Source of the DNA: Cymodocea nodosa
Taxonomy: Eukaryota; Streptophyta; Magnoliopsida; Alismatales; Cymodoceaceae
DNA length: 64,000 nt
Assembly (NCBI GenBank): GCA_036874045.1
Contig: CM072336.1
Coordinates: 14,317,001-14,381,000 of the forward strand
Reading direction: 5' to 3'
Each line of letters opens with the position of its first letter. Position 1 is the first letter of the stretch. A program made the position numbers and the translations under genes. A model generated the notes under the pieces. That model ran no database searches, had not been told where the DNA came from, and saw nothing but the letters and a program-made list of their open reading frames with translations. Positions 9,687-22,129 of the stretch are shown in pieces.

Positions 9687-11687
9687 CTAGTCGGATAAAG
9701 TCAATTGGCTTGCAAGGATTCTACATATAGCATCACCATAAAATAACTTTGAACTCATATGCTGTAGTTGAGACATAAAAACATCAAACCAATTGATTTG
9801 AATTCTATTCAACAGGCCATAAGTTGCATATAAACAGCTTCTGCTGACTTCCAAATTGTGTCTAACTCTCTGAAATAAATTTGCATGCAATATATTTGCA
9901 ATAAACCTTGCCTCTGCATTCAGATTTTCCATTAATCTCATTTCAGAATATACATCTCGAATTTTTGATAAAGACTGAATGTTCCATTCCAATTGTCTTA
10001 TCATGTCAAATCTGTTGGTAATAACAACACCTTCATTCTTTAATCCTAAAACTTCAAAAATTAACTTGGGAGACAATATAAGCTCCTATTCATTTATTTG
10101 AGTTTTTAGAAAATTTCCATTCTTGACCAGATTGCTATAAAAGGCTACAATAAGCTCTATGTATTGCTTCCATTTCATTCCTATTGGCAAGAATTTAATG
10201 AGGCCTTGAAACTCAAACAGATCTCTTATTTCCATCAAATTTCTGAATTTTATTGGACGAGCATGCAGAATCTGACATGTAATCAGATTATTGTATTTTT
10301 GCAATGCTTCTTCAGATCTAAAATGAATTTCATTACCTTGAATTTTTAATATTGTACACAAAGAAGGTGATACCTGAAGCCGTGATTTAGAGTTTAATTC
10401 ATCTTCAAGAACCTCTTCTTCAAAATGAATGTCATGTTGTTCCTCTTCCAAAATATTATCTTGAAGCTGCTCAGGTAAGCTTGATTCTTTAGCTTCAATA
10501 GTGTTAGGAACATTGTCAATATGCTCAACATTCATCTGTTCAGTCTTTATAGAATGTTCGGAGTTCAATTTTTCCACAAATTCTACAGTGGGTGTATCTA
10601 TCTGTAATTGTTCATTTTGTTCAACAAATAATTCCATTGATTCATGTTGTGAATTCTCAAACTCTGCTTCTATAGATTCTATAGAAGGTTGGTTAACTTT
10701 TAGCTCTTCTGGAGTCTTAACATTTTCAATATCTGCTACTCCAAACAATTCAGCCTGTGAACTAGTTATTGCTTCAACATTGTCAATTATATCTGCAATA
10801 ACTTGTTCAATGCCAAGTGCCTAATGCTCTGATTTGTTAATTTCTGTATCATTAGGACTTGTACTAATAGAAAAACTTGAGCTCATATTTCACTTGTATT
10901 TCTTCTCAAGCTTTCTAACAAGGGAAAATAAAGTCTCATTATCTTCATCAGTTTCAGTGTGTTCGGAACTGATGAGTTTATCAGATGCACAATAAGCTAC
11001 AATGTTTAGACATACATTGTCCTTTGGAAATAAATTTTCGTCTGATTTTCCTTTTTCAATAAACTTTGTTTCCTTAGACATAATTTTTCTGACTTTCCTT
11101 CTCCTATAACATTTCTGTTTCTCCTTTTCAAGTATTGCTGCTTTCTTTTCAAATAACTCTATAAAAGTTTTTTGCTTGAATTCTTCTAATGCACTTTCTA
11201 TTGCAACGATCTTTCGAAGACTGTCAACTTTTGTTTTGTCTACAGCAATATCTGATTCTACTTGTTTTGAATATAAAGGAGTAGGGATAGCTTATTCATG
11301 CTCTTCCTCAAATGCATATAGTCTTTTACCATTTATAGGAGTTTGAGGAGTTCTATTTGATGAACTTACATATTTTTCCAAATATTTTGCATATTGTTCC
11401 AAAAATGTAATCTCAGCACATTTCATTCTGTATTCTCTATCAAATTTACTACGAATACCCATGTATGTAATACTAGCATCCGTATTTTGGAGTTCTTGTC
11501 TAACTTCATTTAGTATACCTTCAGGAAAGAAATATTCACCATAAATTTCTGCTAACCTTTTGTCCACTCGAAATATTTTCTTGAACCAAGTACATGGAAC
11601 TTCATCATTCTCTATTTCTTTTCCTTTTGCATCTCCTCTGCTTTTGCCTTTTCCTTTGCCACGACCTTTGTAGAACTTGGAGACCAT
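9687..11687 (-). pseudogene. Extra ORF downstream of pol in SIRE element A
   Basis: An additional reading frame between pol and the 3' LTR, as SIRE/Maximus elements carry; its function is not established. I place the start at 11687 because the same MVSKFYK start recurs in element C (32366) and in B (23915). It has a basic N-terminus with repeated GKGK, then a segment with ITYMGIRSK, a long acidic middle rich in Glu, and a C-terminal globular part with FYSNLVKNG, LIFEVLGLKNEGV and ANILHANLFQRV. That part recalls the 'putative plant transposon protein' domain of retroelement extra ORFs (from memory, not searched). CAA-rich sequence follows near 9540-9620. It is broken. I see no signal peptide or membrane segment that would support an envelope role. 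Confidence 0.65.
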
Positions 11688-12109
11688 CGTCGTAGGTTGT
11701 AACAGCAACAAGCGGGAAAGATTTTATTGACAAAGTTTACAAATAACCTAAGTGCCCATGTAATAAGTGTTTAAATAGGGTTTTTAGGCGTATAATTTAA
11801 CGTGAAGAGAAGTCGGGTTTAGAAATTAAATAAATATTGAATAAAGTTTATTCAATCAAGGTACCCGAAATATTCAAGTATAACTTGTTGAGTTAACTAA
11901 CCTAACAAGTAAAACGATGTCTAGAGGCATTTTTACACGTTACCTTATCTAACATAACGTCTAGTTAGTACACTAAACAATTTTCGGATGCTTCCAACTG
12001 AAACGTTTCGAAAACAACACACATGCTAAACTTAACATTATCTTGAGAACATTGTAAACTATTTGAACATTTTGTCCTTTGAATCTAAAATAGTTTATTT
12101 GTTTTTTTA

Positions 12110-13250
12110 AATTATTTCATCAAGATTTTAAGAGGACATTAATTCAAATTAACTAAGATTTGTATTCTAAATTATATTAATCTATTTTCGACATTGTTAA
12201 TCCTCCCCCTACAAATATACTTCAAATATATTCAATCAACATACAAAATATACTTGTAGTGACAATAGATGTTAAGTATAACTATACTTTTAAATTTTCT
12301 TTTCAGAGACTTCCGTTATGCTAACATCATCAAAAATGATTTCTAGAATCAATTCTTACTGTATATGAATCAAAACACAACTTTGAACTCAATTCGATTA
12401 ATTCAAGGAGAATAAAAGAATGTATCTCAAATAAACGTTTACAAAAGTACTAATGTTGATTCAATAAATCAGTAGTCATATTGGTAGAAACTATATGCGA
12501 TTCAAAGATATCTGTAATTAATGAAATAACATATATATATATTTTTTTTCAAAATAGTGAATATTGATAATTTTCTTTAAAAGTTAGTTTGAAAAGCTTG
12601 AATCATACAAGAGCTTTCTAATGTACCTGTGTAATGAGCTTTTAGTCAACAATCCCAAATCTGATTAGGACCTTAGGTTGCCAGATTTAAAGAATCCTTT
12701 TTCAAGACAACAATCCTTACATACCTATCTGCTCAAGTACAAAATGCTCGTGATCAAACTAATCAATAAACTCTCAAAGATTTTCACTTTGTAAGCACTT
12801 TTCATTTTAAGCACAGTATATATGTATTCCATTAATATAGATGCAATAAAACACAAATCTCATACAATTTTTACTTCTATAATTGTACTGAGAATATGAA
12901 TCAGTTTCAATAAGCTTATACTTTTTATTAACAGTTTAAGATGAGTTACATATAACTTATTCTACAAGTTTAATCAATTAAGTCAAATTTATGCATGATC
13001 ATATGCATTTTCCTTGATTCAAAGAAAACATTTAATCAAAATTTTAGAATGTCAGAAGTATTTAATGTTTTTCATTTACACTTTCACTTAAAATCGTAAA
13101 AACCATTAAAATCGATAAACTACTTAAAATCAATAAGATACTACTATGATTTTACAATAAATACATAGTATCTTAAGCAGCAATTTAGATATTAATTCAG
13201 ATATTTATAATAAGTATATAATATCTATGAGGTGAACAACATCATCAATA
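12110..13250 (-). repeat. Shared 3' module (SIRE element A copy)
   Basis: A non-coding stretch between the RNase H end and the extra ORF. On the minus strand it parallels TR-GAG sequences at 2880-3960 and 48640-49740 in the same order of landmarks: TTAAACTTGTAGAAT, TTGATCACGAG, AGGTATGTAAGGATTG, GTACATTAGAAAGCT, and a T-rich stretch ending TTTGTAG|GGGGAGG at about 12209. The last looks like a splice acceptor or a purine tract placed before the extra ORF. I see no coding frame. Confidence 0.75.
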
Positions 13251-13282
13251 ATATTTATCTTTTTATGTGGAGTTTAAGCATT

Positions 13283-15079
13283 TTACACATCACATAGCCT
13301 ACAAATACCTAAATTTAATCTAATGTTGCAGAATATATTTTCTTCTAGAGGTTTTGTAAATATATCAGCTAATTGATTTTTATTAGACACAAATTCTAAT
13401 TTAATATTTCCTTTAATTACGTTATCTCTTAGAAAATGATGTCTAACCTCTATATGCTTTGCTCTTGAATGTAATACAGGATTTTTGGAAAGATTTATTG
13501 CAGAACTACTATCACAATAAATCTCAATTGTATCATAAGATAATCCAAAATCTTCTAAAGTTTGCCTTATCCATAGAATCTGAGTGCAACACACTGCAGC
13601 AGTAACATATTCAGCTTCTGTAGTAGAAAGTGCTACACAGTTTTGCTTTTTACTAAACCATGACACCAAATTATTTCCCAATAATTGACATGTGCCACTG
13701 GTACTCTTTCTATCAGATTTAGATCCTACATAATCAGCATTAGTATATCCTATAAGATCTATTGAACTATCCTTAGAATAATACAGTTTGAAATTTTTAG
13801 TTTCTTGTATATATCTAAATATTCTTTTAATTGCAATTAAGTGTGATTCTTTAGGATTAGATTGAAATCTAGCACAAACACACACAGCAAACATAATATC
13901 AAGTCTACTAGCAGTCAAATAAAGTAAAGAACCAATCATACTTCTGTATTTTCTTTGATCTATAGATTTTCCTATGTCATCAATATCTAACTTTAAAGTA
14001 GTACTCATAGGAGTTCCTCGAATCCTTGTATCATTAAAATTAAATTTCTTAAACATTTCATCTGCATATTTTTCCTGATTTAAAAATATACCTTTATCCA
14101 TTTGCTTAATTTGAAGTCCTAGAAAATATGAAAGTTCTCCTATCATACTCATTTGAAACTGATTAGTCATCTCTTTAGAGAATATTTCTATCAACTTATC
14201 AGAGGTTGCTCCAAAGATTATATCATCCACGTATATTTGAACAACAATCTGATCTTTACCATCTCTCTTAATAAATAGAGTATGATCCACTTTTCCCATG
14301 ATATAGCATTTTTCTATTAAAAAAGTAGACAATCTTTCATACCATGATCTAGGTGCTTGCTTCAAACCATATAAGGCTTTCTTCAATTTATACATAAAGT
14401 CAGAATTTTTAATATCTTCAAATCCAGGTGGTTGTTTTACATAGACTTCTTCATTAATTAAACCATTTAGAAATGCACTCTTTACATCCATTTGATATAA
14501 TTTAAAATCCATATAACAAGCATAGGCCAATAATATTCTAATACTTTCTAACCTAGCCATAGGAGCAAATGTTTCATCATAATCTAATCCTTCTTCCTGT
14601 GTATACCCTTGTGCAACTAATCTAGCTTTATTCCTTATAATTTGACCAGTTTCGTTAGTTTTGTTTCTAAAGATCCACTTTGTACCTATTATAGACTGAT
14701 TTTCTGGTGGAGAGACTAATTCCCATACATCATTTCTGATGAATTGATTTAGTTCTTCTTGCATTGACACTATCCAATTTTCATCAGATAATGCTTCTTA
14801 TATATTCCTTGGTTCCACCATAGAAACAAACATACACATACTATTTAAATATACTGAAGCTCTAGTTTTAACTCCCTCATTAATATTACCAATGACTTGA
14901 GTGTTGGGATGTGATGAAGAATAACGCCAATTTCTCTGATTTTCCTCAATATTCTCATCAACATCTAAAGGTACATCACTTTCATCATTAGTTTGATCAT
15001 TTAAGTTCATATTTTTGATTTTCTCAAATAAATCATCAATCTCTATATTGATCTCTAACTCATTTGGAAAATTGATCAT
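13283..15079 (-). pseudogene. Reverse transcriptase-RNase H region of element A
   Basis: C-terminal part of the Copia polyprotein. It opens with the linker that ends in a QEELNQFI-like stretch, then RT with the VDYDETFAP-like [31 protein letters not shown] and the catalytic YVDDIIFG box. RNase H follows with [25 protein letters not shown] and the [11 protein letters not shown] motif. It copies the RNA genome to DNA and degrades the template inside the particle. The open stretch 13283-14770 (495 codons) is among the longest in the window. Frame 14798-15079 is the acidic linker before RT. The region is a fossil of a once active pol. Confidence 0.9.
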
Positions 15080-15235
15080 ATCATCATTATCAGCTTTAGA
15101 TTGAGATTCTCTAAGGGAATTTTCATTGAAGCTTACAAGGAGGGTTTCTTCAATAGTCCTAGAAGTCTTGTTATATACTCTATAGGCTTTACTTCTAGTA
15201 GAGTAACCTACAAAAATTCCTTTATCCGATTTGGC

Positions 15236-16399
15236 TTAAAATTTATCCCTTTTATCCTTAGTATTTAGAATAAAACACTTGCAGCCAAATGGTTTCATAT
15301 AGGAAATTTTTGGAACCCTATTAAACATAATTTCAAAAGGAGTTTTATTAACATGAGGTCTTAAATGACTTCTGTTAATAACATAACAAGCTGTATTTAC
15401 TACTTTAGCCCAAAGATTTTGAGGTAACTTATGTTCATTCAACATAGTTCTAGCCATTTCTTGAAGTGATCTATTCTTTCTCTTAACAACACCATTTTGA
15501 CACGGTGCTCTTGGAAAAGAAAATCTGTGATCAATGCCATGCTCATTACAATAGTTATCCATTTGATCATTATCAAATTCAGTTCCATGATCACTCCTAA
15601 GTTTTTGAATAGAGACACTCTACTCATTTTGAACAAAATTGCAAAACATTTTAAATTTTTCAAAAACTTCTGTCTTAGATTCTAGAAAATATACCCAAGT
15701 GTATCTAGAGAAGTCATCTACTAAAACAAATACATACCGTTTACCACCAAGACTCATGATTCTTGTTGGTCCAAATAGATCCATATGTATAAGTTCTAAG
15801 ACTCTCTTGCTTGAAATATCAGTTTTGGATTTAAAAGCGTTATTGTGAAGTTTACCTAACTCACATGCATCACACATAAAGTCCTTTGAGTATTTAATCT
15901 TTGGTAAACCTCTCACTAAATGTTTTCTAGATAGTTTATGTAACAGTTTCATATTTATATGCCCAATCCTTCTATGGCATAGATATGTATCACTAGTTTC
16001 AGCTAGCAAACATGAATTTAAATTAACTGCACCAAATGGTAAAGATAAAATACATACAGAACCTTTTCTTTTAGCAATAAACTTAATTTCATCTATATTT
16101 TTATCAATTATTTTGCATACATTATCTTCAAACACTACATAATATCCATTTTCAGTTAGTTTTATGACACTCAACAAATTAAATCCTAGGTTTTCTACAT
16201 ATAGTACATTCGAAATAACACAAGTAGGAGTTATTTGAACATTGCCCATACCTATGATTTTATCTTTGCTTTTGTTTCCAAATGTTACACTTCCTTTCAT
16301 GGTATTTGTAAAATTTTGTAATAGACTTTTCTGTCTGGTCATGTGACTTGATGTTCCATTGTCCAAGATCCATTTTGATGTTGTTTCCTCCTGCAACAC
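15236..16399 (-). pseudogene. Protease-integrase region of element A
   Basis: N-terminal part of pol. A protease-type WILD-G-SSHMT motif is followed by the GAG-pre-integrase zinc region (WH/CHRRIGHIN, LVRGLPK, CDACELGK). The integrase core has MDLFGPTR, YVFVLVDDFSRYTWVYF, an SDHGTEF-like stretch and the FSFPRAPCQNGVVKRKNR motif of the third acidic residue. Integrase inserts the cDNA with 5-bp target duplications, which fits the duplications seen elsewhere in this window. It is broken by a few lesions. Order PR-INT-RT-RH confirms Copia rather than Ty3. Confidence 0.9.
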
Positions 16400-16678
16400 A
16401 AATTAAGAAAAATTTTTTCTTGGTACCCAATGTTGTTGAGGACCAAGTTCATCAAATGCATATTTCTTCTTTTTGTTTTAAAATAGTTTAACATTATCAT
16501 TTATATTCTTATTAATTGTAAGTACTATTGATTTATCATTAGCTTCATACTCACATATAGCATTATTACTTTTACAATCATTCTTTTTGTTTTTAGATGT
16601 AGTATAATTAAGACCAAATAGATTTTTATCAGATGTTAATTTATTTTAGTCATACTTATACATTTCAATAAGTTCATA

Positions 16679-17578
16679 TCAAGATTTTATACTTGTATTA
16701 ACATTTTCTGTACATACAAAATCTTTTTCTACACAAGAATTTTTAGTTTTATCACATGTAGAATGAGTAATTGGTCTAATACTAGTGTATTGAATTACAT
16801 GCTCAAGTTTCTGAATTTTCAGTTTACTACAATTGTCTGAAATTTTAGAAACATTAGAAACTGAATTTGGAGAACAAGAAACAAGATTTTTAGAAACATT
16901 TATAGTCATGTTAGAAGTACAATTTGACAAATCACATTGATTTATATTATTACTGCATGATTCATCCCTTGAAGTACCTACTTCTACATATTTATTACCT
17001 TGTTTCATAATAAAAGGAATTTTAGTCTTAGATTTACTTGAACTGCAACTAATAAATCATTTATTGGCTTGAGATTTAGGATATTCAGGATAATCAAATC
17101 CTAAGCCAAATTTATAAGACACTGTAGGGGTACTAGTTAGTTTGTCTAACTTAGTTTGACTTAAATTCCATTTCTTAATGGTAGAATTTAAATCTTGCTC
17201 TCTCAGTTTTAATTTATCTATCTCTAATTCAAGTTCATTTATATTGTTTCTCAACATTTCATTTTCAGATTCTATCTTTAATTTTTCAGCATTTATATTC
17301 TGTATTTGTTCATGCAAGATACATTCATTAAATCTAAATTTTTGCAAATCTCTAGCATGATTTTCATTATCACAATTAAACTTTTCTAATGTAGTAGACA
17401 GGAAACAATTTTCTTCTTCCATAATGGATGAAGATTTTCTAATATTCTTATTTTCCAGTTTACATACTTTAAGTTTTTGTAATAATGCATGATAAGCACA
17501 TAATAATTCATCAAAGTTGAAATCTGAATGACTTTCAGGATCAGATATTACCTCAGATTCATCTACCATGAAGCACAC
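16679..17578 (-). pseudogene. Gag C-terminal coiled-coil and linker region of element A
   Basis: It follows the zinc knuckle of gag. It has FDELLCAYHALLQKLKV and a long heptad-like Glu/Leu/Asn-rich stretch (IESENEMLRNNINELELEI), consistent with a coiled coil, then the YKFGLGFDYPEYP motif and a Ser/Asn-rich tail. The same order recurs in B, C and fragment K. Coiled-coil extensions after the CCHC knuckle are usual in SIRE/Maximus gag. The stretch 16400-16680 continues the low-complexity linker towards protease. Confidence 0.75.
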
Positions 17579-17679
17579 GTAAGCAACGTCTTCTAACTCT
17601 TGTTCTCCTTCTGAATATGAAGATTTTGATGTTGATTCCTCAGATTCAGACTCTTCAGATGTGTCATCTCAAGTGACAT

Positions 17680-18660
17680 TCAAAGCCTTTTTTTTGTAAA
17701 ATTTTTCTGAGTTTTCTGAGCCGTCTTCTTCTGATTTGTCCTACTTTGCTTTTCATTTTTCCTCATAGGACAATCTAGAGAAAGATGTCTAGGTTTCTTA
17801 CAGTTGTAACATACATACTTTCTAGATGAAGAATTCTTGTCATTCAGTGATTTTGACGTTGAGGGTTTATCATTTTTGTTTCTTTGCTGTTTCCTAGCTT
17901 TCCATGCTTTCTTGAATTTCCTATTTAGCAAAATCAAATCCTCGTCAGAATCAGTAGATATATCAGAATCTGAATTAGTTTCGAAGGTTATTTCTTTCTT
18001 CATTTTTAGTTTGTTGTGACTCAGTGATTCATTTAATTGAACTTCATAAGCTGTTAAATTTCCTATAAGTTCATTCATAGTATAAACATTTAAATCTCGT
18101 GATTCCTCAATTGATGTTACTTTCTGAGACCATTTAGAACTTAGGGATCTGAGAATTTTCCTCACCAAATCCTTCTGTTCAAAATTCTTTCCTAAACATT
18201 TTAAAGAGTTTATGATATCAAGAAATCTGGAAAACATTTCAGAAGCATTTTTGTTTTCATGCATCTTAAAGAGTTCATACTTATGAATTAACATGTTTAT
18301 TTTAGTCTCTTTAACTTGAGAAGTACCTTCATGTGAAACTTCTAATGCATGCCACACCTCATAAGCAGATTTATATGTCGACACTTTACTGAATTGTTCA
18401 TAACTCAATGCACAAAATAAAATATTTAAGCCCTTAGCATTTAGAGTTTCATTTTCTTTTTCAGTAATTGTCCAAGTATTATAAAGAGTTGTTAACGGAG
18501 TATATGGTTTAGAAATCATGAACCACAACTTATGATCTATACTTTGAAGAAAAACAGTCATCCTATATTTACAATATTCAAAATGTATTCCATCAAATAA
18601 AGGAGGACGATTAAGATTTTGGCCTTCATATAAAGAAAAATTACCATTTCCAGTAGCCAT
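17680..18660 (-). CDS. Gag of SIRE element A
   Basis: An open frame of 326 codons starting with ATG at 18660, about 190 bases after the primer site. Residues about 15-60 match the N-terminal gag motif (NRPPLFDG, then a Y.K.RM core and LQSIDHKLWFMIS). Residues about 75-215 are the UBN2-type gag domain (LNAKGLNILFCALS, VWHALEVSHEGT, LVRKILRSLSSKW, MNELIGNLTAYE). A CCHC knuckle, CYNCKKPRHLSLDC, lies near 284-297. Gag forms the particle and binds the RNA. This frame is open across its length, but it is part of an element broken elsewhere. The reading is strongly supported by near copies at 30279 and 41000-41990. Confidence 0.85.
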   Translation of the reverse strand: MATGNGNFSLYEGQNLNRPPLFDGIHFEYCKYRMTVFLQSIDHKLWFMISKPYTPLTTLYNTWTITEKENETLNAKGLNILFCALSYEQFSKVSTYKSAYEVWHALEVSHEGTSQVKETKINMLIHKYELFKMHENKNASEMFSRFLDIINSLKCLGKNFEQKDLVRKILRSLSSKWSQKVTSIEESRDLNVYTMNELIGNLTAYEVQLNESLSHNKLKMKKEITFETNSDSDISTDSDEDLILLNRKFKKAWKARKQQRNKNDKPSTSKSLNDKNSSSRKYVCYNCKKPRHLSLDCPMRKNEKQSRTNQKKTAQKTQKNFTKKRL

Positions 18661-18846
18661 CTTACCTTAGATTTTTCAACCTATTTGATTTTAAACAGTC
18701 TAAAAGCTTTAAAACAACTTGAGCCTTAAATTAAGAAAGTTAAACGTATGCTCAAATTTTAATTTCTGTTTAAAAACAAGGAAGGTAGAATAAGCAATGA
18801 TATTAAATAAGTTGGTATAGATTTTATATCAAAGATTATTAACAAA

Positions 18847-18858
18847 GCTCTGATACCA
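18847..18858 (-). other. Primer-binding site of element A (tRNA-iMet)
   Basis: On the minus strand TGGTATCAGAGC lies two bases after the LTR end CCTACA. It is complementary to the 3' end of plant initiator tRNA-Met and fixes this LTR as the 5' one. Confidence 0.9.
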
Positions 18859-18860
18859 CT

Positions 18861-19968
18861 TGTAGGATCGTATGGCTACACAAGAGGGGGGTGAATTGTG
18901 TATTTTTAATATTTTCTGAAATATAATTGAAACTTTAAAACTCAAAAACAAGTTGAGATATTGTTTTCATAAAATCATTTTTATTCAAGGTTTCAATTAC
19001 AATATACAATTCAATTCTCTTTAGGAATTGTAGATGCAATTATATTTTGATACCATGTTTCATCTATATAATTTCATAACTACAAATAGAGAAAACTAAT
19101 TTGCGAAATTTAAAACATTTCTCCCTGTTTGAGATCTTTCTTCTTTTTCTTTCTTCTTCAGCAATTCTTCAGTGACAAATATCTTGTCTTTTTATGCTTC
19201 ACCGAATTTGCTTTCTTCTGATACTTCAAATCTTTAGTGACGAAAATCTTACCTTTTTATGCTTCACTGAATTTTCCTCCACTTGAGAGATTTTGCCCGA
19301 AGAGGTGTTTTTGATCCCTAAAAATGATTTTTCTTTTGGTGTGCAGGAATGGTTTGATCCTTGAAAATATTTTTCGTTTTGTATGCATGGATGGTTTGAT
19401 CAATGAGAACTCTATGCCTTTTATATTGTATCTTCATTTCATGCATATCCTCCACGTTTAATCACTACCAGTTTTCCACGTCTCCACGTCTTTTCTTTTT
19501 CCTTTATCGAAACACACACGTTCCAACCCATGTTTATATTTCGAATTTCCTGTAATCATCAGTCTTGGATCTCTGAAAAATTTCCTGCAAAATAAACTTT
19601 CTCGTCCAAAAATTTTTCATCAATGTAATAAGAAGTCGTTACTTTAATGTTAACTAAACGAGTAACACAAGTATATATGTATAACTTAACATTTCTAACT
19701 TAACGAGTTCCTCATGTGCCATTTCACGTGACAAGTACTGTAGCTAACTCAACGAACTAAGTCTGTGGTGTTATGCTAACTCTACGAATTAGCTTAACCT
19801 TTCTTTCGGAAGGTTAAACGATAACTCACCGAAAACAGTTTAAGTTTCGGATAGTTACGGATGTAAGTCACCGAAAAACTCTTTATATTATAAAACTAGT
19901 GAGACACGTGTCAAGACCTGAAAACATGACTTAAGTTACCTTTCGGATAGTTACGATTGTAAGTCTCT
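18861..19968 (-). repeat. 5' LTR of SIRE element A (incomplete)
   Basis: 1108 bp of LTR from the CCTACA end upwards, with TATA at 19417-19425 (minus). It stops inside the GTCTC|CGAAAAAC segment, where the LTR of TR-GAG element D begins. The remaining 0.65 kb of this LTR is not found on the other side of D. Confidence 0.85.
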
Positions 19969-22008
19969 GTTTGGGTTTTCCCAGCACTACACTAGAAAAA
20001 CTTGGATTTGTTACTTCTGTTTTTACTTAGTTAATTTATCTTTATGCCTATTCTCTCTTTTAGAAGTGAACAAACATCCTTTAATACAATTTAGATATTA
20101 ATTCCAATTTGTACTTTAACTGCAAGTGCACAGTGTCTATTGTATCAGTGTGCAAGTACAGGTCGATCCCATAGGGAATTGCTGACGAACTTGAGAACTG
20201 TTTGTATGTTAAAAATCAAATATATATATTCAATAAGCTCTCCGTTGAATTACAGCTAACTCAACGGACTAAGTTCATTGAGTTATGGATAACTCAAGGG
20301 ACTAACCTCATGGACTTAAGTTAACTTCACGAGCCTGCCTTTTCTCTTTAATATTGCTATTTACAGAGGAATTCGGCTAACCATTAGGCGATTCCACAGA
20401 TTGTAAATAACATCAATTAAGCTCTTTAATGTTAGTTAACATTGGATTTATCATTGAGCAATACTAACATTCAGATAATTCAAACAGTAACTATTAAAAT
20501 CTTTAAGTCTTTTGAACGAACCAATTTCAGTAAACTGTAAAACTAAAGTAAACATAAAACAATCATAACACTGACAAAGATAACATTAATCACGATACAA
20601 CACAAATAATACAACACTCAAATACAACATACAAACATAGATAAATTGTTTTTGGTATTTTTGTTTTAATATGAACATGGAAATGGGCGATAGGTGAAAT
20701 GTAAAGTAATCTCACTTGATAGTAAATACTTCTAACACTACTTGCAACGCGATTACACCACTGAAAATTAAATCACTTACAATCTTGTCTCCTCTCCCTA
20801 TAGAATCGTGAGTATAGAATTGCAAGCTGATCTCCTCTTCAGCACAGAGGCATCAACCCGAAGCCAAGGCTAAAAGCTTTACAATTTCCTGAAATATGAG
20901 TTGGCGCTTGGTGAAAATGGCTTCCTTCCCGCGACGTGATCACTCCTCATAGTGGTTGTCAGACACTGTGTTTGGTTCGGAATTGAACCGACATCAGGCA
21001 AGTATCCTCACAGACCTCCGATGGTTGGTGATTATGGTGGTGATGATGGTTGGAGCGGTACTTCAGAGAATTGCGACGTCGATCCTCCTCTACACACACT
21101 GTCCGCCCATCGATCACACACTTCTTTTTTTTCTTCTTTTCTTTTATATTTCTTCAGTAGTAACTGCTTCTGCTTGAATGATCGGTTGGATTTCCTTCAT
21201 TCGTATTAACGATGATGATTTCTTTCCCTACGCGATACGTGCAAACGTGGTTTTTCTCTTCCAACTGTCTATTCCTACAACCGCTACAGTGTCATATTAG
21301 AAAATATATATAGTCCGTGGAGTTACAGATAACCTAACGGACTTTCTTCGTTGATTTAATTATACAATACGTGCATAAATTTAACTATCCGATGCTCAGG
21401 TGCATTTTGGATACTTATAAACTTAACTATCTGATGCTCAGAAGCATTTTAGATACTTACAAATAACTCACCGATATATAACTTAAGTAAATCTACCTGA
21501 TCTCAATATGTGTCAACAGCAGTTTAATCATAAAATAACATTTTAGAGAGTTACAGGTCTAACTATTTGATGCTTAGATGTATTTCAGATAGTTACAGCT
21601 AATTCACCGAAAATCCACTTAAGTCAATTTCCTAGAACATGACACGTGTCCTTCAAGAAATAATAAAATATTCTCTCAAAACATAACTGTTCGGCAATTT
21701 AAACATAACTATCCAATACATATTCGGTCTGTTAAACATAACTGTTCGAATTTCTTCGGTATGTTAAACATAACTGTCCGAAAATTTTAGAAAATTCGGA
21801 TACTTAAGAATTTCATAGCTTGCAACTTACCGACAGTTCATTAATGTACTAAATTAACATTAATTCCCCTAAATTAAGCAAATTCTTCAATTAAAACATA
21901 TAATAGTGCAATTATAACATAATGGCTTAATTCTTATATGATAAGCTAAATATTGTGCAATTAATCATCATTTAACCATTAATAATATGCACTTTTTCAT
22001 TCTAAACA
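19969..22008 (-). repeat. 3' LTR of TR-GAG element D
   Basis: 2040 bp, 5'-TGTTTAGAATG...AAAACCCAAACA-3' on minus. TATA (TATAAAAG on minus) at 21141-21148. The conserved block with CACCAACCATC is at about 20935-21050. Motif arrays TAACTATCCGA and AACTCAACGAAC occur at both ends. Short open frames at 20952-21209 lie antisense to the LTR and start with TTG or cover the conserved block only; I do not call them genes. Confidence 0.9.
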
Positions 22009-22020
22009 CTTCCCCCATAC
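22009..22020 (-). promoter_or_regulatory. Polypurine tract of element D
   Basis: GTATGGGGGAAG on the minus strand, directly before the LTR. It is identical to the tract at 4077-4088. Confidence 0.85.
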
Positions 22021-22129
22021 CTAAATTTTGCTAGTCCCTTAGCAAACTAAGATCTAATTAATTGGTCTTTAAAAGTGCTAGAATTAATTCTTCCCCTTTG
22101 TTTTTCTTCTGTTTAGCATAAAAATATAT

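Larger units (their letters stand above)
7247..19968 (-). mobile_element. SIRE/Maximus-like Copia element A
   Basis: This is the best preserved autonomous-type element in the window. In element order (right to left) it has a 5' LTR (18861-19968, incomplete), an iMet primer site, gag with a zinc knuckle, protease, integrase, RT, RNase H, a non-coding module (12110-13250), a long extra ORF (9687-11687), two purine tracts, and a 3' LTR (7247-8999). Gag before pol, INT before RT, and an extra ORF after pol fit the SIRE/Maximus lineage. It is broken, with a handful of lesions. I hand-counted about 14 differences over about 280 aligned LTR bases (roughly 5%), which suggests an insertion a few million years old at usual plant rates. 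The 5' LTR is cut where TR-GAG element D begins. Confidence 0.9.

Noticed and set aside
20952-21209. Short frames conserved in several TR-GAG LTRs (also 37921-38187, 50722-50955, 59037-59288) with TVFGSES and LRWLVI stretches
   Set aside because: They run antisense to the LTR and several start with TTG rather than ATG. They simply reflect the conserved nucleotide block. Amino-acid differences between copies are as frequent as expected for non-coding drift.
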